Notes: a model not told the origin generated them from the letters alone. A stretch of 64,000 nt of DNA from JAHRVQ01 sp051278195 (GCA_051278195.1 JBNMQM010000013.1:1-64000), one strand, 5' to 3'. Shown: positions 16,971-26,562, counted from the first letter of the stretch. A program made the numbers and translations.

Positions 16971-17765
16971 ATGAATCATATCAACAACGGTCCCAATCAC
17001 TTTTTCAGCAATTTTTTACATAGGCACCTGAACCGCATACTGCTCCTCAGCTTGAGTTACCTTGCTAGCATGCCCAGCATGGCTGATGGACACTACAGGT
17101 CGGGTGCGACAAAGGTTTCGGTGGTCGAACTCTACACATCTGAAGGCTGTTCGAGTTGCCCGCCAGCAGATCGCTGGCTTTCCGAGTTAACGCAAAGTGA
17201 TGGGCTTTTTGAAAGCGTTATTCCACTCGCGTTTCATGTAGATTACTGGAATGACCTTGGTTGGCGGGACGAGTTCTCGGATGCTGCATACTCTAGCCGA
17301 CAACGTCGCTACCAACAGCTCGGCCATTCGAAATCGGTCTACACCCCAGGATTCATTGTCGACGGTCAAGAATGGCGAGGGTTCTTCAGGCGAACTAAGC
17401 GCAACTTGCCACCCAGCCCAAATGAGGATGTCGGCAACCTTATTTTGAGTGAAATGACCGACGCGTATCGAGTGAGTTTTGAACCAGCAGATGCTGGACT
17501 GGCAGAGGAACACGATCTCGTCGTCCATATAGCCTATCTAGGAAATGGTATTCGCCGCCAAATAAAGAGAGGTGAGAATGCTGGAAAAGAGCTGACCCAT
17601 GACTTTGTCGTGCTTGCCATGGGCCAAGCCACTTTGTCGCCACAAAAAAACATGCTCGTCGGCAGCATCAACCGTGCCGAGATAAATGACGCCACGGCAG
17701 TGGCAGCCTGGGTCTCAAGGTCGGATGATCCGACCCCGATACAGGCAGTAGCAGGTTGGCTTTAG
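16971..17765 (+). CDS. Secreted DUF1223 thioredoxin-fold protein
   Basis: A 264-residue member of the DUF1223 family, whose function is unknown. After a hydrophobic N-terminal segment (LNRILLLSLSYLASMPSMA, cleavage near residue 39) comes VVELYTSEGCSSCPPADRWL, a thioredoxin-like fold with a CxxC pair, then AFHVDYWNDLGWRDEF and TPGFIVDGQEWRG. It is expected in the periplasm with a redox-active disulfide. A TTG lies in frame at 16959; ATG at 16971 is preferred. The gene end overlaps the end of the convergent MaoC-like gene by four bases. Confidence 0.85.
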   Translation: MNHINNGPNHFFSNFLHRHLNRILLLSLSYLASMPSMADGHYRSGATKVSVVELYTSEGCSSCPPADRWLSELTQSDGLFESVIPLAFHVDYWNDLGWRDEFSDAAYSSRQRRYQQLGHSKSVYTPGFIVDGQEWRGFFRRTKRNLPPSPNEDVGNLILSEMTDAYRVSFEPADAGLAEEHDLVVHIAYLGNGIRRQIKRGENAGKELTHDFVVLAMGQATLSPQKNMLVGSINRAEINDATAVAAWVSRSDDPTPIQAVAGWL

Positions 17766-18244
17766 CCATACATGAGGCGGGACAAGGTTTCGGCCACGCA
17801 TACAGGCTTATCTGAACCCTCCAACTCGATGATCACTTCTCGCTTTACCTGGATCGTGTTCAGGCCTTTCAATTCAGCAGACATCAGGCGATGCCTGGCA
17901 CGGAGCTTGGAGTTAACGGGCACAGGCGCAGGAAAGCGAACCTTATCCAAGCCGTAGTTAACGCCCATATAGACGCCATCTAGGGCTTCAGGCTTCTTCG
18001 GTGGGACGCTACCGCCCAGATGTACAACGAGCGACAGAGTCAAAAAACCATGGGCAATGGTCACCTTGTAGGGCGAGAGTTCCGCTGATTTTTCTGGATC
18101 TATGTGAATAAACTGGTGGTCCATGGTGGCATCCGCAAACAGGTTGATTCGAGCCTGGTCTACTTCAAACCACTCTCCAACCCCTTCTTCTTCACCTGCG
18201 TAAGAGTTAAATATTTCCAATGCTGCTTCGGCTTTTGACGACAT
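17762..18244 (-). CDS. MaoC-like (R)-hydratase domain protein
   Basis: A 160-residue hot-dog-fold protein of the MaoC group, which hydrates enoyl-CoA or related thioesters. The catalytic motif region is FADATMDHQFIHIDPEKSA, with the conserved aspartate and histidine, followed by TIAHGFLTLSL. The frame is open to 18286, but ATG at 18244 gives MSSKAEAAL and has GAGG eight bases upstream. It is a stand-alone single domain and is divergent from the acyl desaturase, so a role in fatty acid turnover is likely but the substrate is unknown. Confidence 0.87.
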   Translation of the reverse strand: MSSKAEAALEIFNSYAGEEEGVGEWFEVDQARINLFADATMDHQFIHIDPEKSAELSPYKVTIAHGFLTLSLVVHLGGSVPPKKPEALDGVYMGVNYGLDKVRFPAPVPVNSKLRARHRLMSAELKGLNTIQVKREVIIELEGSDKPVCVAETLSRLMYG

Positions 18245-18401
18245 CTCGACATCCTCATTAAATTTGTTGAACGCGGAGAATAACATAAGCTTAAACTGGC
18301 GTTTGCTTTCAGCCCTGCCCTCTCATAGGATTCGATTACAGCTAGACTTGTGTCGACTCATTCAACTCATTTAACTCTCTCAACTACCTGAAGATGAAAC
18401 C

Positions 18402-19541
18402 ATGCTGAATAATTCACAAAAGGAAGTACCCCGAATTCGCTGGGATGTCTGCGCCGTTTTGTTCGGAACACTGCTGGCGGCAGTCATTGCTGTCCCATGG
18501 TTTGGTATGACGCACGGTTACGAATCATGGCTCTGGGCTGGCTTTGTGATCTTTGTCGGCTGGAACGGGCTTTCTATCACTGCTGGCTATCATCGACTCT
18601 GGTCTCACAAGTCCTACGAGGCGCATCTTCTAGTCCGAATACTGTTTGCTTTGGGTGGCGCCTTGTCGATCCAAAATTCCATCAAGATCTGGAGCTCTAA
18701 TCATAGAACCCACCATCGATACACTGACGATGAAGATCAGGATCCCTACTCTGCCCGCCGCGGTCTGTGGTATTCGCACATAGGCTGGATGCTCAGAGAC
18801 CATCCTGCTGCTATACCAGACTTCAAGAATGTTCGTGATTTGGAAAAAGACCCTATCGTAGTCTGGCAGCACAAATATTACTGGCCCCTGGTCATACTCA
18901 TGAACATTGGCGCACCGCTTGCAGTAGGCGCGATGATTGGGGATGCGATTGGCGGTCTATTGTTGATGGGCGTTTTGCGTTTGGTGATTTGCCACCACAC
19001 GACATTTTTTATCAACTCGCTGGCCCACTTTTGGGGAAGACAGCCCTATTCCGACAGCAACTCCGCTAAAGACAATGCCCTGATTGCGTTGCTCACATAC
19101 GGTGAGGGGTATCACAATTATCATCATACTTTTCAGTGGGATTATCGAAATGGTATTCACTGGTATCACTTCGACCCATCAAAGTGGCTTATCGCGACGC
19201 TCGCGAAGTTGAAGTTAGCCTCCAACCTAAAAGTTGCAGCACCAGAACTGATAGAAAAGAGCCTCGCCGCCATGCAATTAAAAAATGCTACAGAAACACT
19301 TCGCCGCCTCAACACCATCAACTCTGAAAAATGGCGTGCCCTGTTAGATGACGAATATGAGCAACTGGTCGCCAAAATCAACGAATGGTCGCAACTGCGC
19401 CAGCATTGGGTCGATGTGAGTCGCGCCGACTTAAGACGCCGCTGGGACGAGACTGAGCTCTCCAATAAACTTTACCAACTTGAAATCGAGCTGAACTTAC
19501 AACGTCGGCAATGGCGAATGCTGACCCAGCAGTTCGCCTAG
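18402..19541 (+). CDS. Membrane acyl-CoA/acyl-lipid desaturase (Delta-9 type)
   Basis: A 379-residue integral membrane di-iron desaturase that would introduce a double bond into acyl chains using oxygen. The three histidine boxes are HRLWSH, HRTHH and HNYHH, with further histidines at HHTTFFINSLAH. Two hydrophobic pairs flank box one and box two (VLFGTLLAAVIAVPWFG and LVILMNIGAPLAVGAMIG). The last ~110 residues after HWYHFDPSKW form a charged helical extension. The gene end lies in a 25-base tandem repeat. The thiolase follows 66 bases downstream on the same strand. Confidence 0.92.
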   Translation: MLNNSQKEVPRIRWDVCAVLFGTLLAAVIAVPWFGMTHGYESWLWAGFVIFVGWNGLSITAGYHRLWSHKSYEAHLLVRILFALGGALSIQNSIKIWSSNHRTHHRYTDDEDQDPYSARRGLWYSHIGWMLRDHPAAIPDFKNVRDLEKDPIVVWQHKYYWPLVILMNIGAPLAVGAMIGDAIGGLLLMGVLRLVICHHTTFFINSLAHFWGRQPYSDSNSAKDNALIALLTYGEGYHNYHHTFQWDYRNGIHWYHFDPSKWLIATLAKLKLASNLKVAAPELIEKSLAAMQLKNATETLRRLNTINSEKWRALLDDEYEQLVAKINEWSQLRQHWVDVSRADLRRRWDETELSNKLYQLEIELNLQRRQWRMLTQQFA

Positions 19542-19581
19542 AATGCTGACCCAGCAGTTCGCCTAGAATGCTGACCCAGCA
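19516..19581 (+). repeat. 25-base tandem repeat across the desaturase stop codon
   Basis: The unit starting GAATGCTGACCCAGCAGTTC occurs at 19516-19540 and 19541-19565, with 16 bases of a third copy at 19566-19581. Unit one encodes the protein end (MLTQQFA and stop), so the last seven codons and stop have been copied downstream. It is a recent 3'-end duplication. Confidence 0.9.
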
Positions 19582-19607
19582 ATATACCTAATAAAGGAGC
19601 CTTAACA

Positions 19608-20783
19608 ATGAATGACGTTTATATAGCCAGCGGTGCCAGAACGCCCATGGGGGGCTTTCAAGGCAGCCTTCAATCAGTCTCAGCAGTTGAACTTGGCGCC
19701 ACTGCCATCCGCGACGCAATTCGCCGCAGCGGTTTAGATGCCAGCGCATTGCAAGAAGTCATCATGGGCTGCGTATTACCCTCTGGTTTACGGCAGGGCC
19801 CCGCCCGCCAAGCGGCGATGGATGCTGGTATTCCCGTGGAATCCGGCGCCACAACGATAAACAAACTCTGCGGCTCGGGGATGAAAGCGACAATGCTGGC
19901 GCATGATCTGATCAAAGCTGGTACCAATGAGTTAATGATTGCTGGCGGCATGGAAAGCATGAGCAATGCCCCGTATCTGATGCCCAAGGCACGTTCTGGC
20001 TATCGCATGGGACACACCGAAGTTCAGGACAGCATGTTCACTGACGGTTTGGAAGACGCCAAGACTGGCCGACTCATGGGCTCCTTTGCACAAGACATGG
20101 CCGACAAGTACCAGATGACCCGAGAAGACATGGATGCGTTTGCGATCCAGTCACTGATGCGCGCCCAAGAGGCCATAGACACTGGTGCACTGAAAGATGA
20201 AACCGTTTCTGTCACCGTCAAAAGCCGTGCTGGCGAATCGATTGTGACCGACGACGAACAACCCGGCAAAGCCAATTTGGAAAAAATCCCAACCCTTAGG
20301 CCCGCATTTAAGGAAGATGGCACTGTCACAGCCGCCAACTCTAGCTCAATATCAGACGGCGCGTCTGCGCTCGTGCTCGCCAGCGAAGCTGCGGTTAAGA
20401 GTCATAATCTTAAGCCAATGGCAAAGATCCTCGGCCACACCACCAACTCCCGACATCCTTCGGAGTTCACCATTGCGCCGGTCGGTGCCATCGAAAAACT
20501 TTTAGACAAGGTCGGCTGGAAAACCAGTGACGTTGACCTGTTTGAGATCAACGAAGCGTTCGCCATGGTTACCATGGCAGCCATCAAGGACTTAGGTCTC
20601 GATCCTGAGAAAGTGAACATTTTTGGCGGCGCATGTGCACAGGGACACCCAATCGGCTCGACTGGATCTCGCATTATCGTCACCCTGATGTACGCACTAC
20701 AGAGACTGGGCAAAAAACGCGGGATTGCCGCTTTATGTATTGGTGGCGGAGAGGCCACAGCGATAGCCATCGAACTGGTCTAG
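19608..20783 (+). CDS. Acetyl-CoA C-acyltransferase (thiolase)
   Basis: A 391-residue thiolase that condenses two acetyl-CoA or cleaves 3-ketoacyl-CoA. The nucleophilic cysteine is in NKLCGSGMKA (near residue 88), the GHPIGSTG histidine near residue 347, and the second cysteine in CIGGGEATA near 377. It has an excellent AAAGGAG ribosome-binding site. Length and motifs agree with AtoB/PhaA-type biosynthetic thiolases, but FadA-type beta-oxidation use cannot be excluded. It lies downstream of the desaturase and upstream of a ketoacyl synthase. Confidence 0.93.
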   Translation: MNDVYIASGARTPMGGFQGSLQSVSAVELGATAIRDAIRRSGLDASALQEVIMGCVLPSGLRQGPARQAAMDAGIPVESGATTINKLCGSGMKATMLAHDLIKAGTNELMIAGGMESMSNAPYLMPKARSGYRMGHTEVQDSMFTDGLEDAKTGRLMGSFAQDMADKYQMTREDMDAFAIQSLMRAQEAIDTGALKDETVSVTVKSRAGESIVTDDEQPGKANLEKIPTLRPAFKEDGTVTAANSSSISDGASALVLASEAAVKSHNLKPMAKILGHTTNSRHPSEFTIAPVGAIEKLLDKVGWKTSDVDLFEINEAFAMVTMAAIKDLGLDPEKVNIFGGACAQGHPIGSTGSRIIVTLMYALQRLGKKRGIAALCIGGGEATAIAIELV

Positions 20784-21108
20784 GTACACTTAAAACGTTC
20801 GTCAGAACACAACCGATAATCAACAAGGGCAGCGGGCCGCAAGCACCGGAGTAAAGAATATCCACTGCCCTTCGGCTCAATACCAATGATCGTTTGACGA
20901 GAATTGGCTGCACTGTCTATGCTACGTAAAGAACACCCTCTATCCTCCATCCAGTATCAGGTATCGATGGACCTATTAGATCTATTGAATCGGCAACAAT
21001 GAAGAATTTCTGACCCGGTTCTCATACTGACCACAGCGCCAAGACACCGAAGCGTTGTTAGCGTACACTTTCGTGAGAACTTTAACCTAACTTGCAGGAG
21101 CGGAATTT
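20784..21108. other. Intergenic region without a recognisable gene
   Basis: The 325 bases between the thiolase and the ketoacyl synthase hold no gene I recognise. ATGCTACGTAAA at 20919-20930 recurs at 23123-23134, on the other side of the ketoacyl synthase gene, in a GC-rich context with CACTGCC motifs nearby in both. AGGAG at 21097-21101 is the ribosome-binding site of the next gene. Confidence 0.6.
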
Positions 21109-22959
21109 TTGTCACGCCTTCCCGTCATCGTCGGTTTTGGGGGCGTCAACCCCGCCGGACGAAGCTCCGCCCATCACGGCTACCGCCGTTTGGTGATTGA
21201 CAAGCTTGGCCAAGATCTTGCTGATGACACCTATGCGTCGCTGGCAGCCCTGATGAACCTGAGATCCGTCGACCAGAACCATATTTTGCAACACACTCTG
21301 GTGCGCGAACTTGAAACCAATCTGTTCGATCCAGCCGCAATCCGGATTAACCGATCCGCACGGCTTGGGGGGGCAGACGGCGAAGCCCTCACTTTTATGC
21401 TCCGCCAAAATCAGCTACCGGATACCCTGCCTGCAAACTGGCAGGTAAAAACCCAGGGCGACGGACAGGTCCTCGTCACTTGCACAGAAAGCATCGACAT
21501 TTTGTTTCCTGATCACCGAAACTCGAGAGTAAAGTCAGGCGGCCAACTGCCCACAGGTTTTAATCCCGAATCTCTCTATCAATCTCGAAACCATCCGCGC
21601 GGCCTGCAACTCACGGTTTACGCCGCGTCAGATGCCATTAACTCACTGGGTATTGACTGGGAAACGGTTCGCCAGAAAGTCCCTGCGGATCAGATCTCCG
21701 TTTACGCCAGCAGCGCCATGGGCCAGCTCGATACCAATGGTGCCGGCGGCATGCTGCAAGCTTCACTGTTAGGCAAACGGGTTAGCTCCAAAAACTGCCC
21801 GCTGAGCTTGGCAGAGATGACTGCAGACTTTGTGAACGCTTATATTCTTGGCAGTGTCGGCGCGACTGGCGCAAACATCGGCGCTTGCGCGACGTTTCTG
21901 TACAATCTTCGCCAGGGTATTCAGGATATTCGCTCGGGTAAATTCCGCGCCGTCATGGTCGGTGCCAGCGAAGCGCCCATCACGCCGGAAGTCATTGAAG
22001 GCTATCGAACCATGGGTGCGCTCGCTGAAGATTCTGCACTCAACCGCATTGATGGTTTGCCTGAAAGTGGACCAGCCGACAACACTCGCGCCTGCCGACC
22101 ATTTGCCGAAAACTGTGGCTTTACCCTCGCGGAAGCATCGCAGTTTGTCATTCTGTTTGATGACGAACTCGCGCTGGAACTAGGCGCGAATATTTACGGC
22201 TCCGTCGCCGACGTTTTTATCAACGCCGACGGCTACAAGAAGTCTATTCCAGGTCCCGGTATTGGCAACTACGTCACCATGGGTAAGTCCATGGGCATGA
22301 TTCGCAGTATCCTGGGCGAAGAAGCGCTAAAACAACGCACGTACATTCAGGCTCATGGCACTAGCACACCGCAAAATCGAGTCACTGAATCTCACATATT
22401 TAACGAGCTGGCAAAAGCCTTTGGCATGCAAAACTGGCCGGTAACCGCCATCAAAGCATACCTGGGTCATTCTCTGGCCACCGCATCCGGCGACCAGATT
22501 GCAGCCTCACTTGGGGCTTGGACCCACGGCATCATTCCCGGCATCAAGACCATCGACAAGGTTGCCGATGACGTCAATCAGAGCCATCTTGATTTTCTGC
22601 TTGATCATCGGGAGTTCGATCCAACCAAGATGGACGCGACATTTATCAACTCAAAGGGTTTCGGCGGCAACAATGCCACGGCTGCCATCTTGTCACCCCA
22701 CGTGACGCGAAACATGCTGACCAAGAAGCACGGCAAGGCGGCAATGACGAAGCATGACAAGCAAAACGAAGGGGTTCAGGAGCGCACGGCTGAATATGAC
22801 ACGGCAACAACGGCTGGCGAGAACCGTTTGATTTACAAGTTTGGTGTCGGTGTTATTGAGGGTGAGTCGCTGGGTCTAAGCGATACTGAAATCTCGATTC
22901 CGGGTCACAGTAATAGCATTAACTTGCAGGTCGAAAATCCTTACGAGGATATGACTTAA
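21109..22959 (+). CDS. Long-form beta-ketoacyl synthase (FabB/FabF superfamily)
   Basis: A 616-residue ketosynthase-fold condensing enzyme. The catalytic cysteine is C260 in GANIGACATFLYN, and the two histidines are in QAHGTSTPQN and YLGHSLATASG, so the triad is complete. FabB and FabF have about 410 residues; here about 60-80 extra residues precede the core and ~75 follow it. The start is TTG at 21109 with AGGAG eight bases upstream, and the N-terminus LPVIVGFGGVNPAGRSS is typical of ketosynthases. It probably elongates fatty acids or acyl-derived products outside the standard FAS set. It is followed by a divergent-looking gap and the convergent P450. Confidence 0.87.
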   Translation: MSRLPVIVGFGGVNPAGRSSAHHGYRRLVIDKLGQDLADDTYASLAALMNLRSVDQNHILQHTLVRELETNLFDPAAIRINRSARLGGADGEALTFMLRQNQLPDTLPANWQVKTQGDGQVLVTCTESIDILFPDHRNSRVKSGGQLPTGFNPESLYQSRNHPRGLQLTVYAASDAINSLGIDWETVRQKVPADQISVYASSAMGQLDTNGAGGMLQASLLGKRVSSKNCPLSLAEMTADFVNAYILGSVGATGANIGACATFLYNLRQGIQDIRSGKFRAVMVGASEAPITPEVIEGYRTMGALAEDSALNRIDGLPESGPADNTRACRPFAENCGFTLAEASQFVILFDDELALELGANIYGSVADVFINADGYKKSIPGPGIGNYVTMGKSMGMIRSILGEEALKQRTYIQAHGTSTPQNRVTESHIFNELAKAFGMQNWPVTAIKAYLGHSLATASGDQIAASLGAWTHGIIPGIKTIDKVADDVNQSHLDFLLDHREFDPTKMDATFINSKGFGGNNATAAILSPHVTRNMLTKKHGKAAMTKHDKQNEGVQERTAEYDTATTAGENRLIYKFGVGVIEGESLGLSDTEISIPGHSNSINLQVENPYEDMT

Positions 22960-23186
22960 AACTCTTCGCTGATGTGATTCGCTAAAAAAAGTATTAGCCA
23001 ATCAAACCAATCAGACAGCGGCGGGCATCCTTTACTCTGCGGCTTGCGGCCCTTTGGGCTTCCCTCGCTCTTCCGCGAGCCTAAGGTAACTAGGCGCCCC
23101 CCTCGGTCGGCGCTTCGCTTTGATGCTACGTAAAAAATACCCACTGCCTACCGAATCGCTTATGCCACACCGCACCACTCGAACGT

Positions 23187-24503
23187 TTAGCTTGGGATTA
23201 TGACCGGTAGTTCTCGAATACCGTGGATAAAGTTGGAGCGCAGATAAACCGGATCACCGACGACTTCTATTGTGGGGAAGCGCTTCATGATCTCTTCCCA
23301 CAACACGTTCAATTGCATCTCACCGAGACGATTACCAACACAACGGTGAATGCCGTAACCAAAAGACAAATGCTTGCGCGGGGTTTCACGGTCGATAATG
23401 AACTCATCCGGCTTATCGATCGCGGTGCCATCCCGATTACCCGAGATGTACCACATCACCACCTTGTCATCTTTCTTAATCTGCTTGCCCGATAGCTCTA
23501 CATCCTGAGTGGCTGTTCGACACATATGCGCGACGGGAGATTGCCAACGGATGATTTCCGGCACCATTTTTGGAATCAGACCAGGATTTTGGCGCAGTTT
23601 TTCGTATTCCGCCGGATGCTGACTCAGCGCCAACAAGCCGCCGGTAATTGAATTACGAGTGGTGTCATTTCCACCTACAATCAACAGCAGCATGTTGCCG
23701 AGAAATTCGTTCGGGGTCATATTTTTGGTCGCTTCGCCGTGAACCAAACTAGAGATCAGATCATCACCAGGCGGGTCCATCGCAGCCCGCTCCTTCCAGA
23801 CAGCGTCGAAATATTCGAAGCAGCGCCACAATTCCTGAAACCCTTCTTCAGGTGTTTCAAAAAAATCGGGATTACCCAGGTTCTCGACCGTATCAGACCA
23901 ATGGATTAGTTTATGCCGATCTTCTTGTGGCACATCAAAAATCGTCGCGAGCATCTGACCCGTCAATTCCACAGACACTTCGCGCACCCAGTTGAATTCC
24001 GTGTTGCGAGGCAGGTTATCGAGAATTGCGCCCGCTCGTTCTTTAATCAAACCGCGCAGCTCCTGCAGTCGTTTTGGGGTGAAGGACGGCGCCACGACCT
24101 TTCGCTGATCATCATGCTTGGGCGGGTCCTGCATGATGAACATTGGCAAATAGAAGGGAGAGTCCGCAGCGGGTGTTTCCGAAGGTCGCCCCCCCATGCG
24201 GATACCACCCTTGTCGATGTCCGACGAGAACAGGTCGTGATGGCTATCGATATACATGATGTCTTTATAGGTCGTGGCTGACCAATAGGGGCCGAACATA
24301 CTGGCGGGCGTGTAATGCAGCGGGTCTTCAGCCCGAAGACGATCAAAGTATGGTTTGAACTTATCATGTTCAAACAAAGAGGGATGGGCTGGGTCCAGAG
24401 ACTCGAGAGGAATGGCATAGGGATCAATGTTCACATCAATCGCCCATTTCTCCTGAGCTTCTCGATTGCTGATAGGTTGATTTTCCGACTCAATTTCTGA
24501 CAT
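23187..24503 (-). CDS. Cytochrome P450, CYP153-like (alkane/fatty acid omega-hydroxylase type)
   Basis: A 438-residue soluble P450. The I-helix is VGGNDTTRN, the ExxR pair is EIIR, and the haem loop is FGYGIHRCVGNR with the axial cysteine near residue 385. Sequence pieces such as DLFSSD, FIMQDPPKHD, LTGQMLATIFD, RWQSPVAHM, VMWYISGNRD and the haem loop agree closely with CYP153 terminal alkane hydroxylases as I recall them. It should hydroxylate medium-chain alkanes or fatty acids at the chain end in the cytoplasm. The ferredoxin and ferredoxin reductase that often flank CYP153 are absent here, so redox partners must be elsewhere. Confidence 0.85.
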   Translation of the reverse strand: MSEIESENQPISNREAQEKWAIDVNIDPYAIPLESLDPAHPSLFEHDKFKPYFDRLRAEDPLHYTPASMFGPYWSATTYKDIMYIDSHHDLFSSDIDKGGIRMGGRPSETPAADSPFYLPMFIMQDPPKHDDQRKVVAPSFTPKRLQELRGLIKERAGAILDNLPRNTEFNWVREVSVELTGQMLATIFDVPQEDRHKLIHWSDTVENLGNPDFFETPEEGFQELWRCFEYFDAVWKERAAMDPPGDDLISSLVHGEATKNMTPNEFLGNMLLLIVGGNDTTRNSITGGLLALSQHPAEYEKLRQNPGLIPKMVPEIIRWQSPVAHMCRTATQDVELSGKQIKKDDKVVMWYISGNRDGTAIDKPDEFIIDRETPRKHLSFGYGIHRCVGNRLGEMQLNVLWEEIMKRFPTIEVVGDPVYLRSNFIHGIRELPVIIPS

Positions 24504-24602
24504 GACGCTTCTCTAAAACAACAACAGGAGCGCCAATCTTAGAGGAGTCGCGACGACAAGTTCAATGTTATATTTACGACGACTGAAGCGAAGGAGAGCA
24601 GA

Positions 24603-24893
24603 GTGACCCATTACATGATTGCGCAGATTGATATCGTCGATCGGGAGTCCTATGCCAAATATGAAGCGGGATTTATGGAAATCTTCGCCAGGTATGACGG
24701 CACGATGCTAGCGGTAGATGAGGACCCAAAACTCCTCGAGGGCGGCTGGCCCTATACCCGAACTGTGCTCATTGCATTCCCGTCTGAAGTTCAAGCGCTA
24801 GACTGGTATCAGTCGGATGAGTACCAGGCGCTCGCCCAACATCGCTTCGCCAGTAGCGGTGCGAATATTTCGTTGATTAAAGGACTCGATTAA
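24603..24893 (+). CDS. DUF1330 family protein
   Basis: A 96-residue dimeric alpha-beta-barrel family protein of unknown function. It starts with GTG at 24603, preceded by GAAGGAGAG. Typical family pieces are MIAQIDIVDRESYAKYEAGF, EGGWPYTRTVLIAFPS and ALDWYQSDEYQAL. It is divergent from the P450 gene, with the promoter region between them. Some relatives are thought to act on small organic acids, but no activity is established for this one. Confidence 0.88.
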   Translation: MTHYMIAQIDIVDRESYAKYEAGFMEIFARYDGTMLAVDEDPKLLEGGWPYTRTVLIAFPSEVQALDWYQSDEYQALAQHRFASSGANISLIKGLD

Positions 24894-25006
24894 ATGTAGC
24901 ACTCCGCAGGCGGTCGCATTCTTTGCTCCCTCTACTCTCTGCGCGATGATTGTCGACTGAGAACTCAATCGCTATCATGCCGTAACGTTTCTTCTCGGAC
25001 TTCTGA

Positions 25007-26200
25007 ATGCGCCTTCTACTACTAGCTGCTGGACTCTGCGTCTCCCTTTCAACGTTCGCGAACGACAACATTGTCATCCTGTTGTCCTGGGATGGCATGC
25101 GCCACGATTTCCCAGACCGCGGTAACTTTCCTGCGCTTAAGCGTATCGAACAGGACGGCATTCGCGCGGGGCGACTAACACCGGTTTACTTGTCCAATAC
25201 TTTTCCGGGTCACGTCTCGCTGGCAACCGGCGCAGAACCTCACGTCCACGGCATCGTTGACAACGTGTTCTTCGACAGAGAAAAGGGGCTTTACGCCTAC
25301 AACGGCAATGCCGACTGGCTAACAGCAGAACCGCTTTGGATTGCCGCCGAAAGACAAGGGATTAAGACTGCGACCTATTTCTGGGTAGGGTCTGAGACTG
25401 ACTGGCAAGGTCAGGGAACCAGTTACCGAATGGCGCCTTTTGACGCCTCTCGACCCGAATCGACAAAAGTCGACAAGATCATTGAATGGCTTGAATTACC
25501 CGATGCGGAACAGCCTAAGCTCATCATGTCCTATTGGCGTGGAGCAGATTCGGTCGCGCACATAAAGGGTCCAGATCATGCTGGTGTCGCCGACATCATC
25601 GCTGAGCAAGACCTTGAATTACAAAGACTGCTGGCGCATATCGATCAACGCATGCTCTGGTCGAAAACCACTTTGATCATTGTCAGCGACCATGGCATGA
25701 CACCGGTCACAGAGTCTGTCGAAGTCAAATCGGCACTGGAAGATGCCGGTCTAAATGTCCGGGTAACGGGTGGCGATGCTGCGCAGCATTTGTTTTTGGA
25801 AAGTGCAGCGGACCGAGACGAGGTGCGTAAAACCCTGGCCAATCAACCCAACATCCAGATATTCGAAGGTGAGGATATTCCTGCACCGCTGGCAGCGCCG
25901 AATCGTACTGGCGACATTGTTGTCACGACACAACCCCCCTATTCTCTTCGCCGCGCCGAATCTTTTATTGACCAAATCGGCGTGTTTCTTTCTCCCCTGC
26001 TTGGCTGGAGCAGAGGCGCTCACGGATATGATCCAACCATAGAAGATATGGGGGGCATTTTTTTTGCTTTAGGTAACGGCGTAACAAAGGGGAAGAAAAT
26101 CGCAGCTGTTCATCAACTAGAAGTTGCGCCTACAGTCGCCCGGCTACTGGGAATTGAACCGCCCCGAGATGCCAAACGACCAGGCATTTCTCTGGACTAG
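25007..26200 (+). CDS. Secreted nucleotide pyrophosphatase/phosphodiesterase
   Basis: A 397-residue alkaline-phosphatase-superfamily enzyme of the NPP type, which hydrolyses phosphodiester or pyrophosphate bonds. Residues 1-18 are a signal peptide (MRLLLLAAGLCVSLSTFA). The first metal aspartate is in LLSWDGMRHDF and the nucleophilic threonine in SNTFPGHVSLATG. Further metal ligands are in SYWRGADSVAHIKGPD and VSDHGMTPV, and the last in GAHGYDP. It should be periplasmic and bind two zinc ions. The substrate could be nucleotides or phosphodiester lipids. Confidence 0.9.
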   Translation: MRLLLLAAGLCVSLSTFANDNIVILLSWDGMRHDFPDRGNFPALKRIEQDGIRAGRLTPVYLSNTFPGHVSLATGAEPHVHGIVDNVFFDREKGLYAYNGNADWLTAEPLWIAAERQGIKTATYFWVGSETDWQGQGTSYRMAPFDASRPESTKVDKIIEWLELPDAEQPKLIMSYWRGADSVAHIKGPDHAGVADIIAEQDLELQRLLAHIDQRMLWSKTTLIIVSDHGMTPVTESVEVKSALEDAGLNVRVTGGDAAQHLFLESAADRDEVRKTLANQPNIQIFEGEDIPAPLAAPNRTGDIVVTTQPPYSLRRAESFIDQIGVFLSPLLGWSRGAHGYDPTIEDMGGIFFALGNGVTKGKKIAAVHQLEVAPTVARLLGIEPPRDAKRPGISLD

Positions 26201-26217
26201 TTGTTAAAAGCTAGTGA

Positions 26218-26562
26218 TTAATGGTCGTGGCCATGAGGCCTTGCTGAAAACTGCTCAAATCTGCCTTCAAGCTCCAGGCTCGAGCAGAGCCCTGTGTCTG
26301 CCAGCACATCGGTAAGCGCTTGCAGGAAACAATCAAAGTATTGGTAATCAACACCTGTTTGTGAAGCTTCCCAGGCTTTGATGCGCGCGATTAGCCGCTC
26401 GCGAAATTCGTCCCAGTTAAAATGACCGGCTTCGCAAAGCACCCGAGCTAAACCAAATACGCGGCTCTGCCAGGGCGCCTCAAAGATGACCTCACCGTTA
26501 GCCATAGGCGGCGCGATTTCATTTTGCAATTCCATACCTGATGATAGTTCAATGTCCGACAT
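26218..26562 (-). CDS. Nitrile hydratase accessory (activator) protein
   Basis: A 114-residue protein similar to the N-terminal part of nitrile hydratase beta subunit, typical of the small activators that help load metal into the alpha subunit. Motifs are FEAPWQSRVFGLARVLCEAG, FNWDEFRERLIARI and DYQYFDCFLQAL. The C-terminus is histidine-rich (RPHGHDH), fitting a metal-transfer role. The ATG at 26562 overlaps the alpha-subunit stop in a TGATG, so the two are translationally coupled. It is the last gene of the beta-alpha-activator operon. Confidence 0.9.
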   Translation of the reverse strand: MSDIELSSGMELQNEIAPPMANGEVIFEAPWQSRVFGLARVLCEAGHFNWDEFRERLIARIKAWEASQTGVDYQYFDCFLQALTDVLADTGLCSSLELEGRFEQFSARPHGHDH

